DNA of 62,670 nt. It comes from Caldimicrobium sp. Its GTDB lineage: Bacteria; Desulfobacterota; Thermodesulfobacteria; Thermodesulfobacteriales; Thermodesulfobacteriaceae. Within the stretch, counting starts at the first letter, position 1. The number at the start of each line of letters is the position of its first letter. Below the pieces are notes generated by a model. It did not search any database, was not told where the DNA came from, and worked only from the letters and a program-made list of their open reading frames with translations. Position numbers and translations under genes: made by a program. Shown piece after piece: positions 20,949-31,140 of this stretch. Where the stretch lies: the NCBI GenBank assembly GCA_009903935.1, contig WYEG01000020.1, positions 1 to 62,670 of the forward strand, read 5' to 3'.

Positions 20949-20971
20949 GGGGGCTTTAAGCCCCCTTTTTT
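20949..20971 (+). terminator. Intrinsic terminator of groESL
   Basis: A GGGGGCT...AGCCCCC stem (20949-20955 with 20959-20965), a loop of about three bases, then six T. It lies 17 bases after the groEL stop. It is the clearest rho-independent terminator in the window. Confidence 0.9.
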
Positions 20972-21001
20972 ATTATTTTAATAATTTCAATGGGTTAACC
21001 T

Positions 21002-22048
21002 ATGAGCTATAGTCAAATAGATTCTCTGTTCTTATCTTTGATAATCTTTTTTGGCATCTTTATCCTTGGTTATTTACTAAAAAAAATTGCTTATCGTTAT
21101 TTAGTTTTTATTTCTCAAAAGACAAAATGGGCTTGGGATGAGGTTTTATTAGGTTCTGTAGGTAAAATTTATTATTTTTGGCTATTTTTACTTGCCTCAC
21201 ATATAAGCCTTGTTTTCTTACCAATAACCGATAAATCTTTTACCTTGATTAATAAAATTTTACTCATTTTTTTTATATTATCTTTGTGTCTCTTTATATC
21301 AAGATTTATTGTAAGTCTGATCGAAATTTACCTTCATCAAAAGACAGATCTTGCTCCGAAGGTCACACTCTTTGAAATCATTGTAAAAGTTATAGTTTTT
21401 TTTATTGGGTTTATCCTAATTTTAAACATCCTTAACATAAACATTTTGCCGTTTATTACTACTCTTGGTATAGCAGGATTAGCTATAGGTCTTGCCTTAA
21501 GGGATACTTTAGAAAACTTTTTTGCTGGTATCCATCTTGTGCTTGCAAAACAGATTCGCCCAGGTGATTTTATAAGATTAGAAAATGGTCTTGAAGGTGT
21601 AGTAGAGGATATAACCTGGAGAACGACAGTCATTAAACAACTTCAGAACAATGTTATCATTATACCGAACTCAAAGCTTGCTCAGAGTATAATCGTAAAC
21701 TATCATCAACCAGAAAACAATCAAACATTGATAATCCCTCTCACCATAAGTTATAAACATAATCTAAAAGAGGTGGAAGAATTGATCCTTGCGTTTATGA
21801 ATAGATTTATAAAAGAGCATCCTCTGGCAAACAAAGACTTTGCTCCAGCGGTAAGATACAGTGGATTTGGGGATTCAGGGATAAATTTAAACCTTCTAAT
21901 TCAGGTAAAAGAACCTACCGATAGGTTTAAGCTTATCCACGATTTTATCATGGAGCTTGATGATTATCTTAAAAAGCATGATATTGAAATCCCCTATCCG
22001 ATTAGAAAGGTCTATCTTGAGAGCCATCGTCCTAATAAGGAGAATTGA
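21002..22048 (+). CDS. MscS-family mechanosensitive channel
   Basis: A 348-residue membrane protein with an N-terminal helix (about 10-30), three further helices between 55 and 150, then the pore helix and beta domain: FITTLGIAGLAIGLALRDTLENFFAGIHL is the MscS TM3 region with its Gly/Ala pattern, followed by QIRPGDFIRLENGLEGVVEDITWRTTVI and IIIPNSKLAQSIIVNY. It opens under membrane tension to release solutes during osmotic downshift. It starts about 30 bases after the groESL terminator. The next gene follows within 3 bases. Confidence 0.9.
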   Translation: MSYSQIDSLFLSLIIFFGIFILGYLLKKIAYRYLVFISQKTKWAWDEVLLGSVGKIYYFWLFLLASHISLVFLPITDKSFTLINKILLIFFILSLCLFISRFIVSLIEIYLHQKTDLAPKVTLFEIIVKVIVFFIGFILILNILNINILPFITTLGIAGLAIGLALRDTLENFFAGIHLVLAKQIRPGDFIRLENGLEGVVEDITWRTTVIKQLQNNVIIIPNSKLAQSIIVNYHQPENNQTLIIPLTISYKHNLKEVEELILAFMNRFIKEHPLANKDFAPAVRYSGFGDSGINLNLLIQVKEPTDRFKLIHDFIMELDDYLKKHDIEIPYPIRKVYLESHRPNKEN

Positions 22049-22051
22049 ACA

Positions 22052-22828
22052 TTGCTAAAGGTAGTTTCTTGGAATGTCAATTCGATAAATGTTAGGAAAG
22101 AGCAAGTTTTAAGGTTTCTTGAGGAGAAGCAACCCGACTTTTTGTTGCTTCAAGAAACTAAAGTTGAACATTTTCCTAAGGAGCCTTTTCAAAGGCTGGG
22201 GTATAAGGTATATCATGCTGGTGGGAAAGGAAGAAACGGTGTAGCTATTCTTTCAAAAGAAGAGGCAGATGAAACCGTGATAGGCTTTGGAGACCTGTTT
22301 CAAGATGTTCAAGCTAAAGAAAGACTTATTGGTTGCAGGTTCAAAGATTTGTATGTGTTTTCTGTTTATGTGCCAAACGGTGCCCCTGTTGAGTCTGATT
22401 ATTACTACTATAAGCTTGAATTTTTCTATCATCTGAGGGAATATTTAGAGAAAAATTTTTCCCCTCAGGACAAAATCATCTTAGGCGGTGATTTTAATGT
22501 GGCTCTTCAGCCTCAAGATGTTTACGACCCACTGCTTTTTGAGGGACAAATCTGCTTTACCGAACGGGAAAGGAAGGCTATGTCCTACTTACTTGATTGG
22601 GGTTTGATTGATACTTTTAGACTTCTTTATCCTGATAAAAAGGGTCTTTTTACCTGGTGGGATTATCAATTTTCAGCCTTTAAAAAGAATTTAGGCATGA
22701 GGCTTGACTATATCTTGGCAACCAAGCCTCTGGCTCAGCATCTCAAAGAATGTGATGTTGACCTTAAAACAAGAGGATTGCCAAAGCCTTCAGACCATGC
22801 CCCAATCATTGCCATGTTTGACCTTTAA
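22052..22828 (+). CDS. xth: Exodeoxyribonuclease III (AP endonuclease)
   Basis: A 258-residue metal-dependent phosphodiesterase of base-excision repair. SWNVNSINVRK, LLLQETK (metal Glu), GGDFNV (Asp/Asn), RLDYIL and the terminal SDHAPI (catalytic Asp-His) are all present. The start is TTG at 22052 with AAGGAG about nine bases upstream. It lies 3 bases behind the channel gene and ends convergent with the prepilin peptidase with a 4-base overlap. Confidence 0.95.
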   Translation: MLKVVSWNVNSINVRKEQVLRFLEEKQPDFLLLQETKVEHFPKEPFQRLGYKVYHAGGKGRNGVAILSKEEADETVIGFGDLFQDVQAKERLIGCRFKDLYVFSVYVPNGAPVESDYYYYKLEFFYHLREYLEKNFSPQDKIILGGDFNVALQPQDVYDPLLFEGQICFTERERKAMSYLLDWGLIDTFRLLYPDKKGLFTWWDYQFSAFKKNLGMRLDYILATKPLAQHLKECDVDLKTRGLPKPSDHAPIIAMFDL

Positions 22829-23604
22829 TGAAAAAACAGATAAAGAAGGCTTCCGATAAAGAGAAAAGGTCCAAAGGGGATTTCAGTCTTTAAAAGCTCT
22901 TCTGCTTCCTCTACTTTTTCTTTTTTCATCATTTTTTGATAGATTCTGTGTATAAAATAAGAGACAACTCCTATAATACTTCCGTAGAGTAGCACATAGT
23001 AGAAGGAATAATAGGAAAAGTAGCTTCCAATACCAGCCATAAGCTTTAAATCGCCCATTCCAATACCATCTCTTTTGGTTAAAAAATAGTAGACCTCGTT
23101 GATCAAAAAGAGGAGACCAATACCTGCTAAACCTGAGATGAAAGAAAGCTCAAAGCCAGGAACCTTTGGATTATGGCCAAGGCTTGAAAAAAGAATACCT
23201 AAAAAAAATAAAGGCAGACTTAAGATGTCTGGGATTTCTTTAGTTTTTAAATCTATGAACGAGATGGTTATGCCGAATAACAAATAGATAGCCAAAAAGA
23301 TAAAGGTTGTTAAATGGTAATAAAATTTGAGGTAAACAAGTAAAAGCAGGGTTGCAGTTAGTAGTTCAACCGCAGGATAGATTAGTGAGATCTTCTGATG
23401 ACAGAAGGCGCATCTTCCACGCAGTAAAATAAAGCTAAGCAAAGGGATGTTGTGATACCATTTAAGATAGGTTCCGCAGTGCGGACATTTTGACCGGTCA
23501 AGAAAGACCTTTTCTCCTTTTGGTAAGCGATGTATTAAAACATTGAGAAAGCTACCAAGACAGAGACCAATGATGAAAACAAATATAAACAAATAATAGC
23601 TCAT
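22825..23604 (-). CDS. pilD: Type IV prepilin peptidase
   Basis: A 259-residue polytopic aspartic protease/methyltransferase that trims and N-methylates pilins and pseudopilins. The first part has the two CxxC pairs CPHCG and CAFC flanking KWYHNIPLLSFILLRG. One catalytic Asp is in ISFIDLKTKEIPD and the second in GMGDLKLMAGIG. It is the last gene of the acpP operon and serves the pil genes found elsewhere in the window. It overlaps the PilZ gene by 4 bases. Confidence 0.93.
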   Translation of the reverse strand: MSYYLFIFVFIIGLCLGSFLNVLIHRLPKGEKVFLDRSKCPHCGTYLKWYHNIPLLSFILLRGRCAFCHQKISLIYPAVELLTATLLLLVYLKFYYHLTTFIFLAIYLLFGITISFIDLKTKEIPDILSLPLFFLGILFSSLGHNPKVPGFELSFISGLAGIGLLFLINEVYYFLTKRDGIGMGDLKLMAGIGSYFSYYSFYYVLLYGSIIGVVSYFIHRIYQKMMKKEKVEEAEELLKTEIPFGPFLFIGSLLYLFFH

Positions 23605-23975
23605 TCAGACTTTCCTTGAATCTTTTGATACTCTTCCTTAGCTTCTAAAAGAGCATGGCAAGCTTTAACAAAATAAGCCCATATCTTTTTATATTCCTCT
23701 GGAATTTCATGAATTTCAACTCCAATCCCCTTTCGTTCGTAGGAATCTATCCAGACGACTTCAATGCTCATGGGTATTCTACCTATGGCTGGGATTTCCA
23801 ACTCAATGTCAAGAAACTCCCCTCTTTTATAATTAGTCGGACCTTTAATGAAAAGCCCTGCAAAGCTTAAATTAAGCACTTGATATGGTGAAGGGTCGCC
23901 CGGAAAATACACCTTGGGTGCAAGGTTTGCCAATACCTCAATGTTAGTTCTTTTAAATTTCCGCTGGTCTATCAT
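23601..23975 (-). CDS. PilZ domain protein
   Basis: A 124-residue single PilZ domain. RKFKRTNIEVLANL carries an RKxxR-like c-di-GMP motif at the N-terminus (here R5-K6-F7-K8-R9), and LNLSFAGLFIKG corresponds to the D/NxSxxG motif with Asn in the first position. It may bind c-di-GMP and affect pilus function; the non-canonical motif makes ligand binding uncertain. It overlaps both neighbours by a few bases, upstream with nnrDE and downstream with the prepilin peptidase, so translation is probably coupled. Confidence 0.82.
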   Translation of the reverse strand: MIDQRKFKRTNIEVLANLAPKVYFPGDPSPYQVLNLSFAGLFIKGPTNYKRGEFLDIELEIPAIGRIPMSIEVVWIDSYERKGIGVEIHEIPEEYKKIWAYFVKACHALLEAKEEYQKIQGKSE

Positions 23976-25548
23976 AAGAAGTCTCCAAGCTTTGATAAAT
24001 ATTTGGTAAAAGATTGGCTACATCGCTTGCGGTAAAGCCTTGCGGACCTAAGTTTTTTGCTAACCATTCTCCAGAAGAACCATGAAGGAATACCCCGAGG
24101 ATAGCTGATTCCAGAGGACTATAGCCCTGAGCTAAAAGGCTACCTATTATCCCTGTTAGCACATCGCCCATTCCGCCCTGAGCCATTCCCGGAACATCAA
24201 AAGGAGAATAAAAGGTCTCACCCTCGGGGGTTGCGATAAGAGTGTGAGGTCCTTTTAGGACTACGATGGAGGCTGTGAGCTTAGCCAACTCTATGGCTGA
24301 AGTCTTTCGACCTTTCAAAATGTCTTGAGTTTCCTTTTTTAGCAACCTTGCTGCCTCTCCGGGATGGGGGGTAAGGATCCTTGGAGCCTTGCATTCTTCC
24401 AAAATTGTTAAGTCTTTTGCTACAAGGGTTAAAGCATCTGCGTCAAGAACAACCGGTAGATTGATTTCTCTTAGCAAGGATTTTAGGAGCTCAAAAGCTT
24501 CGTCTGAAAGCCCAAAACCTGGTCCTATGGCCAGAGCTTTTTTGTTTGAAAGGCTTTCAAGAATTATCGCCAAGGCTTTAAGACTTGGCTCACCGTTAAC
24601 CTCAGGAAGGGCAAGCGTTAAGGCTTCGGGTAGCATGCTTGCATAGATAGGCTGTAAACTTTCAGAACAGGCAAGGGTCACAAGACCGGCTCCAGCCCTC
24701 AAAGCACCAAGAGCCGTCAAATATCCAGCCCCGCTCTTTCCCTTTGAGCCAGCTAAAATTAAAAGATGGCCAGACTTACCTTTATGGTAGTAACCCCTCC
24801 TTGGACGGTAGATTTGTCCAAGGTATTCAATGGTCAAATACCTTGACTTGGGAAGAAGGTTTGCTCTTTCTAAATAGGTCCAGGCATACCCTATGGGAAG
24901 TACGAAAACTTTACCTGCGTATGCTTTTCCAGGGTAGTTTAAGAGACCATGCTTAAAGCATTCAAAAGTGGCAGTCAGGTGAGCCTTTAAAGCAACTCCT
25001 AAGACCTCTCCTGTGTCGGCAGAAATACCTGATGGGAGGTCTATGGCAACTACTTTAATTTGGTTTTTACTGCTAAGGGTGTTTATGAACTCTATCGCCT
25101 CGGCAAAGACCCCAGAGATCGCTCTTTTTAAACCTGTGCCAAAAAGGGCATCAACCACAAGCTCTGAACGAAAGGTCTCAAATATCTCTTTTAAATTTTT
25201 TAAATTATTTATTTTCTTTATGGGTAAACCAAGCCTTTGAGCAAGGGTAAGGTTTCTTTTAGCTTCTCCTTTGTATTTTTTCTTTTCAGAAAAGATGCTT
25301 ATAAAAACTTGGTAACCCATTTCCGAAAGGTATCTTGCACAAACGAAGCCATCTCCGCCGTTATTACCTGGACCGCAGAGGATCAAGACTCTTTGGTAAT
25401 CCTTAGGAGGAAAATTTTCTATTATAACCTGAGCAACACCGAGACCGGCTCGCTCCATAAGGACTTCAGGAAGGAGGCCAAAATCATCCATCATCACCCG
25501 GTCAAGTTTTTGCATCTCTAAGCTTTCGGCCACAAACTGTCCGGTCAT
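23953..25548 (-). CDS. nnrDE: Bifunctional NAD(P)H-hydrate epimerase / ADP-dependent dehydratase
   Basis: A 531-residue fusion that repairs hydrated NAD(P)H. The N-terminal YjeF_N epimerase domain (about 1-220) has LCGPGNNGGDGFVCARYL and DALFGTGLKR. The C-terminal ribokinase-like dehydratase domain (about 245-520) has LAGSKGKSGAGYLTALGALRAGAG, ILTPHPGEAARLL and the ADP-site GGMGDVLTGIIGSLLAQG. The fused architecture is the usual bacterial one. It is placed 4 bases after acpS in the operon, a common pairing. Confidence 0.95.
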   Translation of the reverse strand: MTGQFVAESLEMQKLDRVMMDDFGLLPEVLMERAGLGVAQVIIENFPPKDYQRVLILCGPGNNGGDGFVCARYLSEMGYQVFISIFSEKKKYKGEAKRNLTLAQRLGLPIKKINNLKNLKEIFETFRSELVVDALFGTGLKRAISGVFAEAIEFINTLSSKNQIKVVAIDLPSGISADTGEVLGVALKAHLTATFECFKHGLLNYPGKAYAGKVFVLPIGYAWTYLERANLLPKSRYLTIEYLGQIYRPRRGYYHKGKSGHLLILAGSKGKSGAGYLTALGALRAGAGLVTLACSESLQPIYASMLPEALTLALPEVNGEPSLKALAIILESLSNKKALAIGPGFGLSDEAFELLKSLLREINLPVVLDADALTLVAKDLTILEECKAPRILTPHPGEAARLLKKETQDILKGRKTSAIELAKLTASIVVLKGPHTLIATPEGETFYSPFDVPGMAQGGMGDVLTGIIGSLLAQGYSPLESAILGVFLHGSSGEWLAKNLGPQGFTASDVANLLPNIYQSLETSYDRPAEI

Positions 25549-25552
25549 CTTT

Positions 25553-25939
25553 TTAATCTTTAGCTTTTATAATCAATACTACAGCTATAGTATAATTAAA
25601 ATCATGAGAAAGGGAAAGGAGAATTTTTTGTCCCCCTACTTCCTCAAAGACCTCCTTTGCCCGACCGGATAATTTTACGGAAGGACCTTTTTCTGTCCGG
25701 ACTAAAGATATTTCTTTGAAACGAAATGGTCTATAACCGCCCAGGGCTTTGTAGAAAGCTTCTTTTACAGCAAAGGAACTTGCCAAATGAGGATAAGGGA
25801 TGGGCTTTTTTTGAGCGTAAATGAGTTCTTCTTCTGTAAAAACTTTGGATAAAAATCTATTCCCATAGACTTCGCAAAGTTTTTGAACCCTTGGAATGTA
25901 GACAAGGTCAACACCAAGACCGAAGGGAACTTCGATCAT
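25553..25939 (-). CDS. acpS: Holo-[acyl-carrier-protein] synthase
   Basis: A 128-residue enzyme that transfers 4'-phosphopantetheine from CoA to Ser36 of the AcpP in the same operon. GLGVDLVYIPRV holds the metal Asp, and HLASSFAVKEAFYKALG holds the Glu and Lys of the active site. The C-terminal LSLSHDFNYTIAVVLI strand is typical. It overlaps rpiB by 4 bases. Confidence 0.95.
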   Translation of the reverse strand: MIEVPFGLGVDLVYIPRVQKLCEVYGNRFLSKVFTEEELIYAQKKPIPYPHLASSFAVKEAFYKALGGYRPFRFKEISLVRTEKGPSVKLSGRAKEVFEEVGGQKILLSLSHDFNYTIAVVLIIKAKD

Positions 25940-26376
25940 TTTGGTTTTAGGGCTTCGATCATGTTAAGACGCCTTTCGTGTCTTCCTCCTTCAAAGGGCT
26001 CTGTAAGGAAGGTTTTTACAATTTCGATTGCCATGCCGTCGCCGATAAGTCTTCCTCCAAGAACTAAGACATTAGCGTTATTGTGCCTCCTTGCCATCTT
26101 AGCAGAAAAGGGCTCATGACAAAGGGCTGCTCTTATACCAGGGAAGCGATTAGCTACAATACTCATCCCAATCCCTGTCCCGCAGATTAATATTCCCCTT
26201 TCAGCCTTTCCCTGAAGTATATACTCAATTGCCTTAGCTCCGTACTCGGGATAATCAACGGAGACATGCGAATTTGTGCCCACATCGATTACCTCAAAGC
26301 CCTCACTTATTAAGAAGTCTTTGATCTTTTCCTTTAAAAAAAATCCGGCATGGTCTGAAGCAAGAACAATTTTCAT
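25936..26376 (-). CDS. rpiB: Ribose 5-phosphate isomerase B
   Basis: A 146-residue enzyme interconverting ribose 5-phosphate and ribulose 5-phosphate. ASDHAGFFLKEKI, the catalytic Cys in LICGTGIGMSI and ALCHEPFSAKMARRHNNANVLVLGGR match RpiB. It sits one base after fabF. It supplies the non-oxidative pentose pathway together with the transketolase at 53579. The DERA domain at 537 belongs to related pentose metabolism. Confidence 0.94.
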   Translation of the reverse strand: MKIVLASDHAGFFLKEKIKDFLISEGFEVIDVGTNSHVSVDYPEYGAKAIEYILQGKAERGILICGTGIGMSIVANRFPGIRAALCHEPFSAKMARRHNNANVLVLGGRLIGDGMAIEIVKTFLTEPFEGGRHERRLNMIEALKPK

Positions 26377-26377
26377 T

Positions 26378-27616
26378 TTAGCCCTCCCATTTTTTAAAAA
26401 CTAAACAGGCGTTTGTTCCACCAAACCCAAAGGCGTTTGACATGGCAACCTTAATGTTTGCCCTTCTTGCTTGGTTTGGCACATAATCAAGGTCGCATTC
26501 AGGGTCTGGCTCTTCTAAATTGATAGTGGGTGGAACGATACCAGTTTCTAAAGCCTTTACGGTGATAACTGCTTCAAGCCCTCCTGCCCCACCAAGCAAA
26601 TGTCCAGTCATGGATTTGGTTGAGGAAACCATAAGCTTATAAGCATGCTCGCCAAACACCTTTTTTATAGCTTTAGTTTCGGCAACATCGTTTAGCGGGG
26701 TGCTTGTGCCGTGCGCGTTTATGTAATCAACTTCGTTAGGTGCAATGTTTGCGTCCTCAAGGGCTAATTTCATACAGGTTTCTGCACCCTCTCCGTCAGG
26801 GGAGGGTGCGGTCATGTGGTAGGCATCACAAGTTGCCCCGTATCCAATCAGTTCAGCGTAGACCTTTGCCCCTCTTTTTTGGGCATGAGTGAGCTCTTCT
26901 AAAACAAGAATCCCTGCTCCTTCTGCTATGACAAAGCCATCTCTCTTAGCATCAAAGGGTCTGCTTGCTTTTTCTGGCTCGTCGTTCCTTGTTGATAGAG
27001 CCTTCATAACAGAGAAGCCTGCTACCGTCAGAGGAGTAATTAAGCTTTCTGTGCCCCCACAGATGGCAATGTCGATAAGTCCATTTTTTATCATTCGGTA
27101 TGCTTCACCAATGGCATGGTTGCCAGCGGCACAAGCTGTGCAAACTGCTAAATTTGGTCCCTTAGCTCCAAAGAGAATAGCCACTTGCCCAGCGGCCATG
27201 TTAGGGATGATCATGGGGATGAAAAAGGGCGTAACCCTTTTGTAGCCCCTTTCATCTAAAATCCTTGTGTAGTGTTCTACCTGCCCAACTCCGCCCATTC
27301 CCACGCCAATGATTACACCTGCCCTCTCTCCAAGCTCTACATCCACAAGCTTTGCATCTTCCAAAGCCATGCGGGCGCTGGCTATAGCGTATTGGATAAA
27401 GGTATCCACGCGAGAAACAAGCTTTTCTGGCATGAAATCTTGGGGTTTAAAATTTTTAACTTCACCCGCTATTTGGCTTGGTAAATTGCTCGCATCAAAC
27501 TTAGTAATTCGAGTTATGCCTGACCTACCTTCAACGATGCCTTTCCAGGTTTCATCAACGCCAATACCTAAGGGACTAACGCAACCAAGGCCAGTGACGA
27601 CAACCCTTCTTTCCAT
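26378..27616 (-). CDS. fabF: 3-oxoacyl-[acyl-carrier-protein] synthase II
   Basis: A 412-residue condensing enzyme of fatty-acid elongation. The Cys-His-His triad is seen in [16 protein letters not shown] (Cys), [11 protein letters not shown] (His) and [12 protein letters not shown] (His). [11 protein letters not shown] closes the fold. It follows acpP by 9 bases. The acpP-fabF order is standard; fabD and fabG are not in the window. Confidence 0.97.
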   Translation of the reverse strand: MERRVVVTGLGCVSPLGIGVDETWKGIVEGRSGITRITKFDASNLPSQIAGEVKNFKPQDFMPEKLVSRVDTFIQYAIASARMALEDAKLVDVELGERAGVIIGVGMGGVGQVEHYTRILDERGYKRVTPFFIPMIIPNMAAGQVAILFGAKGPNLAVCTACAAGNHAIGEAYRMIKNGLIDIAICGGTESLITPLTVAGFSVMKALSTRNDEPEKASRPFDAKRDGFVIAEGAGILVLEELTHAQKRGAKVYAELIGYGATCDAYHMTAPSPDGEGAETCMKLALEDANIAPNEVDYINAHGTSTPLNDVAETKAIKKVFGEHAYKLMVSSTKSMTGHLLGGAGGLEAVITVKALETGIVPPTINLEEPDPECDLDYVPNQARRANIKVAMSNAFGFGGTNACLVFKKWEG

Positions 27617-27625
27617 ATCAGCCCC

Positions 27626-27868
27626 TTATGCCTTATCGCCTACTTTAGCCTTAACATATTCTATAACATCTTTTACTGTGCGAAGCTTTTCTGCGTCTTC
27701 ATCAGGGACTTCCATCCCAAAGGCCTCTTCCATAGCCATCACTAACTCCACTAAATCAAGGGAATCCGCCCCTAAATCATCCACAAAGGAGGCTTCAGGT
27801 TTTACTTGGTCTTTGGATAGATTGAGCTTCTGAGAGATGATCTCGATGACCTTCTCTTCTATAGACAT
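27626..27868 (-). CDS. acpP: Acyl carrier protein
   Basis: An 80-residue acidic four-helix carrier. The phosphopantetheine attachment Ser is S36 in [26 protein letters not shown] lies about 5 bases before the ATG. It is the first gene of the operon acpP-fabF-rpiB-acpS-nnrDE-pilZ-pilD, so lipid synthesis, NADH repair and pilin processing share one transcript. Confidence 0.97.
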   Translation of the reverse strand: MSIEEKVIEIISQKLNLSKDQVKPEASFVDDLGADSLDLVELVMAMEEAFGMEVPDEDAEKLRTVKDVIEYVKAKVGDKA

Positions 27869-27895
27869 CTGCCCCTCCTTAAAGAATTTTTGCTT

Positions 27896-27923
27896 ATCTT
27901 ACCTAAATTTTGCCAAAAAACAA
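27896..27923 (-). promoter_or_regulatory. Candidate acpP operon promoter
   Basis: Minus strand: TTGTTT (27918-27923), a 16-base spacer and TAAGAT (27896-27901). The predicted start near 27889 leaves a leader of about 20 bases containing AAGGAGGGG. The -35 match is moderate. Confidence 0.35.
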
Positions 27924-27925
27924 GC

Positions 27926-27941
27926 GGAACATTCAATGTCC
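27926..27941. promoter_or_regulatory. Operator-like palindrome between acpP and serS
   Basis: The plus strand reads GGAACATTCAATGTCC, an inverted repeat with arms ACATT/AATGT extended by GG/CC with one extra A. It abuts the candidate acpP -35 on the upstream side and lies 20 bases before the serS -35. The position suits a regulator of either gene; none is identified. Confidence 0.3.
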
Positions 27942-27960
27942 GAAGAGCCTCTCCGAATGT

Positions 27961-27989
27961 TTGACAAAGCCCTCTCTTTAGGATATGAT
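27961..27989 (+). promoter_or_regulatory. Strong promoter with start at the serS ATG
   Basis: Perfect TTGACA (27961-27966), a 17-base spacer and TATGAT (27984-27989). The ATG of serS is at 27996, six bases past the -10, so transcription should begin on or very near the A of the ATG. No Shine-Dalgarno is present. Confidence 0.7.
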
Positions 27990-27992
27990 TAA

Positions 27993-29282
<1,290 letters not shown>

Positions 29283-29285
29283 GGT

Positions 29286-29999
29286 CTAATCCCCAGCTTT
29301 ACCAAATACATACTCTGTGCAGGTGCGAACCGGACAATAGCCTTCAAGTAAGGCTTCTTCAGCCGTTTTAAACACCACCATTCTTTTTATGTTAACATCC
29401 TTAGAACAAGCTGGATGATGGAACCTTTTGCTGTTTTTGTTCCCGTAGTAAGGTCCTGGTCCTGCCTTGTCAAGCAAAGAGAAAAGCCCAACCCTTGCCT
29501 TAATAGCCGACCTCTGTATGGGTAAGCACTTTTCAAAAAGGTTTCCGCTTCCTTCAAACCAACAACAGAGGGCTAAACCCTCCTTAACCAAGATTTCCGA
29601 GACCGAAGTCCCGTTTGGGAAGTAAAGCTCCCCTAAAAGTCTGCCAAACCTATCCTTCTCTCTTATGTTTTTGGCAAGGCAAAGTTTTTTCCCTTCAACC
29701 AACTCTTTATTCCTGAGGTAGGCTTCTTTAGCAAAAGGTTCAGGAACTCCTGTTTCAGTATGAAGTTCAAGGGTATTTATGGCTGCATACCGGAGTTTTT
29801 CCCCTGTTTTTAACTCCACGGTATCCCCATCTACAGCCCTTTTGACCTCCACAACCTCCATTCCGGAGGGGCAAGAAACCTCAGTCTGTCCTACAGCTTT
29901 TGTTCCTTCTACTTTCTCTCCCTTTTTACAGGCTCCAAAAAGAGGAAGAAAAAGGAAGAGGCTTAGGATTATCAAGAGGTTTCTAACAAATTTAAACAA
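29286..29999 (-). CDS. Thermonuclease (SNase)-fold lipoprotein
   Basis: A 237-residue lipoprotein. The lipobox LFGAC puts the acylated Cys at about residue 24. An SNase domain follows (about 45-170) with AVDGDTVELKTGEKLRYAAINTLE and KDRFGRLLGELYF. The C-terminal part (about 178-230) has YGNKNSKRFHHPACSKDV and GYCPVRTC, resembling the Ada-type Cys/His metal-binding module often found after SNase domains. The catalytic pattern is partly non-canonical, so nuclease activity is inferred. The start is TTG at 29999 with GGGGG about 6 bases upstream. Confidence 0.85.
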   Translation of the reverse strand: MFKFVRNLLIILSLFLFLPLFGACKKGEKVEGTKAVGQTEVSCPSGMEVVEVKRAVDGDTVELKTGEKLRYAAINTLELHTETGVPEPFAKEAYLRNKELVEGKKLCLAKNIREKDRFGRLLGELYFPNGTSVSEILVKEGLALCCWFEGSGNLFEKCLPIQRSAIKARVGLFSLLDKAGPGPYYGNKNSKRFHHPACSKDVNIKRMVVFKTAEEALLEGYCPVRTCTEYVFGKAGD

Positions 30000-30034
30000 G
30001 GCTTAACCCCCGAGTGATTTTTTGTAGTTTGCTA

Positions 30035-30063
30035 TTTTTATACTTTGACTCAAGCACTGTCAA
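30035..30063 (-). promoter_or_regulatory. Promoter of the nuclease lipoprotein gene
   Basis: Minus strand: perfect TTGACA (30058-30063), then TAAAAA (30035-30040) at 17 bases, or TATAAA (30037-30042) at 15. It lies just after the queA stop, so the nuclease gene probably has its own transcript. The leader is about 30 bases with a GGGGG site. Confidence 0.5.
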
Positions 30064-30076
30064 GCCCTGAATATTT

Positions 30077-31132
30077 TTATATAATAAAGGTCGCATCTCC
30101 ATAAGAATAAAACCTGTATCTTCTTTTTATTGCCTCCTCGTAGGCTTTAAGAATCAGGTTTCTTCCGGCAAAGGCACAAACTAAAAGGAGAAGAGAAGAT
30201 TTAGGCAGGTGAAAGTTGGTTATCATGGCTGAAACTACTTTAAACCTATAGCCCGGATAGATGTATAGGTCGCACAAGCCTTCATAAGATGAAAGTCCTT
30301 TTTCTGCTACAAATTCAAGGGCTCTAACTGTGGTAGTCCCGCAGGCGATAATCCTCCTTCCTTCAGATAAAGCTAAACGGACCTCTTCCACCACATCAGA
30401 AGGAACTTTTATGTATTCTGGGTCTACACGATGTTTCCTTATATCTTTGGTTTTAATTGGTTTAAAAGTACCATACCCAACATGTAGAGTGATAAATTTT
30501 ATCTTTACGCCTAATTGAGAAAGACGATTTAGAAGTTCCTCGGTAAAGTGAAAACCTGCGGTTGGGGCAGCAACTGAGCCTTCCTCCTCGGCATAAACCG
30601 TCTGATAGCGTAGTAAGTCAAAGTCTTCTGGCTCGCGCTTAATATAAGGAGGAAGAGGGGCTTTACCTTCCTTTTTTATCAATTCTTCAAGGTCTAAGCC
30701 TACTTCGCTTCGTATCTCTACATAATATTTTCCATCATCCCTCTGCCCTAACACTCTAAAATTTATCATCCCGCCTTCAGATACAAAATAAGTCCCAGGT
30801 TTAATCCGTTTGCCTTTTATTAAGGCTTCCGTTTGAAAGATAGAACCGTGAGGTTTGTTTAAAAGAAGGACCTCAACCGTCCCACCAGTTGGCTTTTTAG
30901 CCTTAATCCTTGCGGGAAAGACTTTGGTCTTGTTTAGCACAAGGACATCTCCCGGTCTAAAGTATTTTTCAATTTCTGAAAATTTTTCATGAAAATAAAA
31001 AGCTTGATTTTTTCGATCAATGACAAGAAGCTTACTTTCTTCTCTTTTAGATGGAGGATAGTAGGCGATCAACTCCTCAGGCAGAGAATAATCGTAAGAA
31101 TCAAGGTTGAATTCAGAGGGGATTAAAGCCAT
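30077..31132 (-). CDS. queA: S-adenosylmethionine:tRNA ribosyltransferase-isomerase
   Basis: A 351-residue enzyme converting preQ1-34 in tRNA to epoxyqueuosine with the ribosyl part of SAM. FDYSLPEELIA-type opening (here YDYSLPEELIAYYP), VLVLNKTKVFPARI, APTAGFHFTEELL and ITNFHLPKSSLLLLVCAFAG are diagnostic. It is 8 bases behind lysA and probably depends on the lysA promoter. It acts after Tgt (13842) and, further upstream in the pathway, QueC (32999). Confidence 0.96.
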   Translation of the reverse strand: MALIPSEFNLDSYDYSLPEELIAYYPPSKREESKLLVIDRKNQAFYFHEKFSEIEKYFRPGDVLVLNKTKVFPARIKAKKPTGGTVEVLLLNKPHGSIFQTEALIKGKRIKPGTYFVSEGGMINFRVLGQRDDGKYYVEIRSEVGLDLEELIKKEGKAPLPPYIKREPEDFDLLRYQTVYAEEEGSVAAPTAGFHFTEELLNRLSQLGVKIKFITLHVGYGTFKPIKTKDIRKHRVDPEYIKVPSDVVEEVRLALSEGRRIIACGTTTVRALEFVAEKGLSSYEGLCDLYIYPGYRFKVVSAMITNFHLPKSSLLLLVCAFAGRNLILKAYEEAIKRRYRFYSYGDATFII

Positions 31133-31140
31133 ATGAGACT

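Noticed and set aside
27309-27833. Plus-strand 174-codon ORF antisense to fabF and acpP
   Set aside because: It is a Ser/Thr/Pro-rich shadow translation crossing two conserved genes; no start signal.
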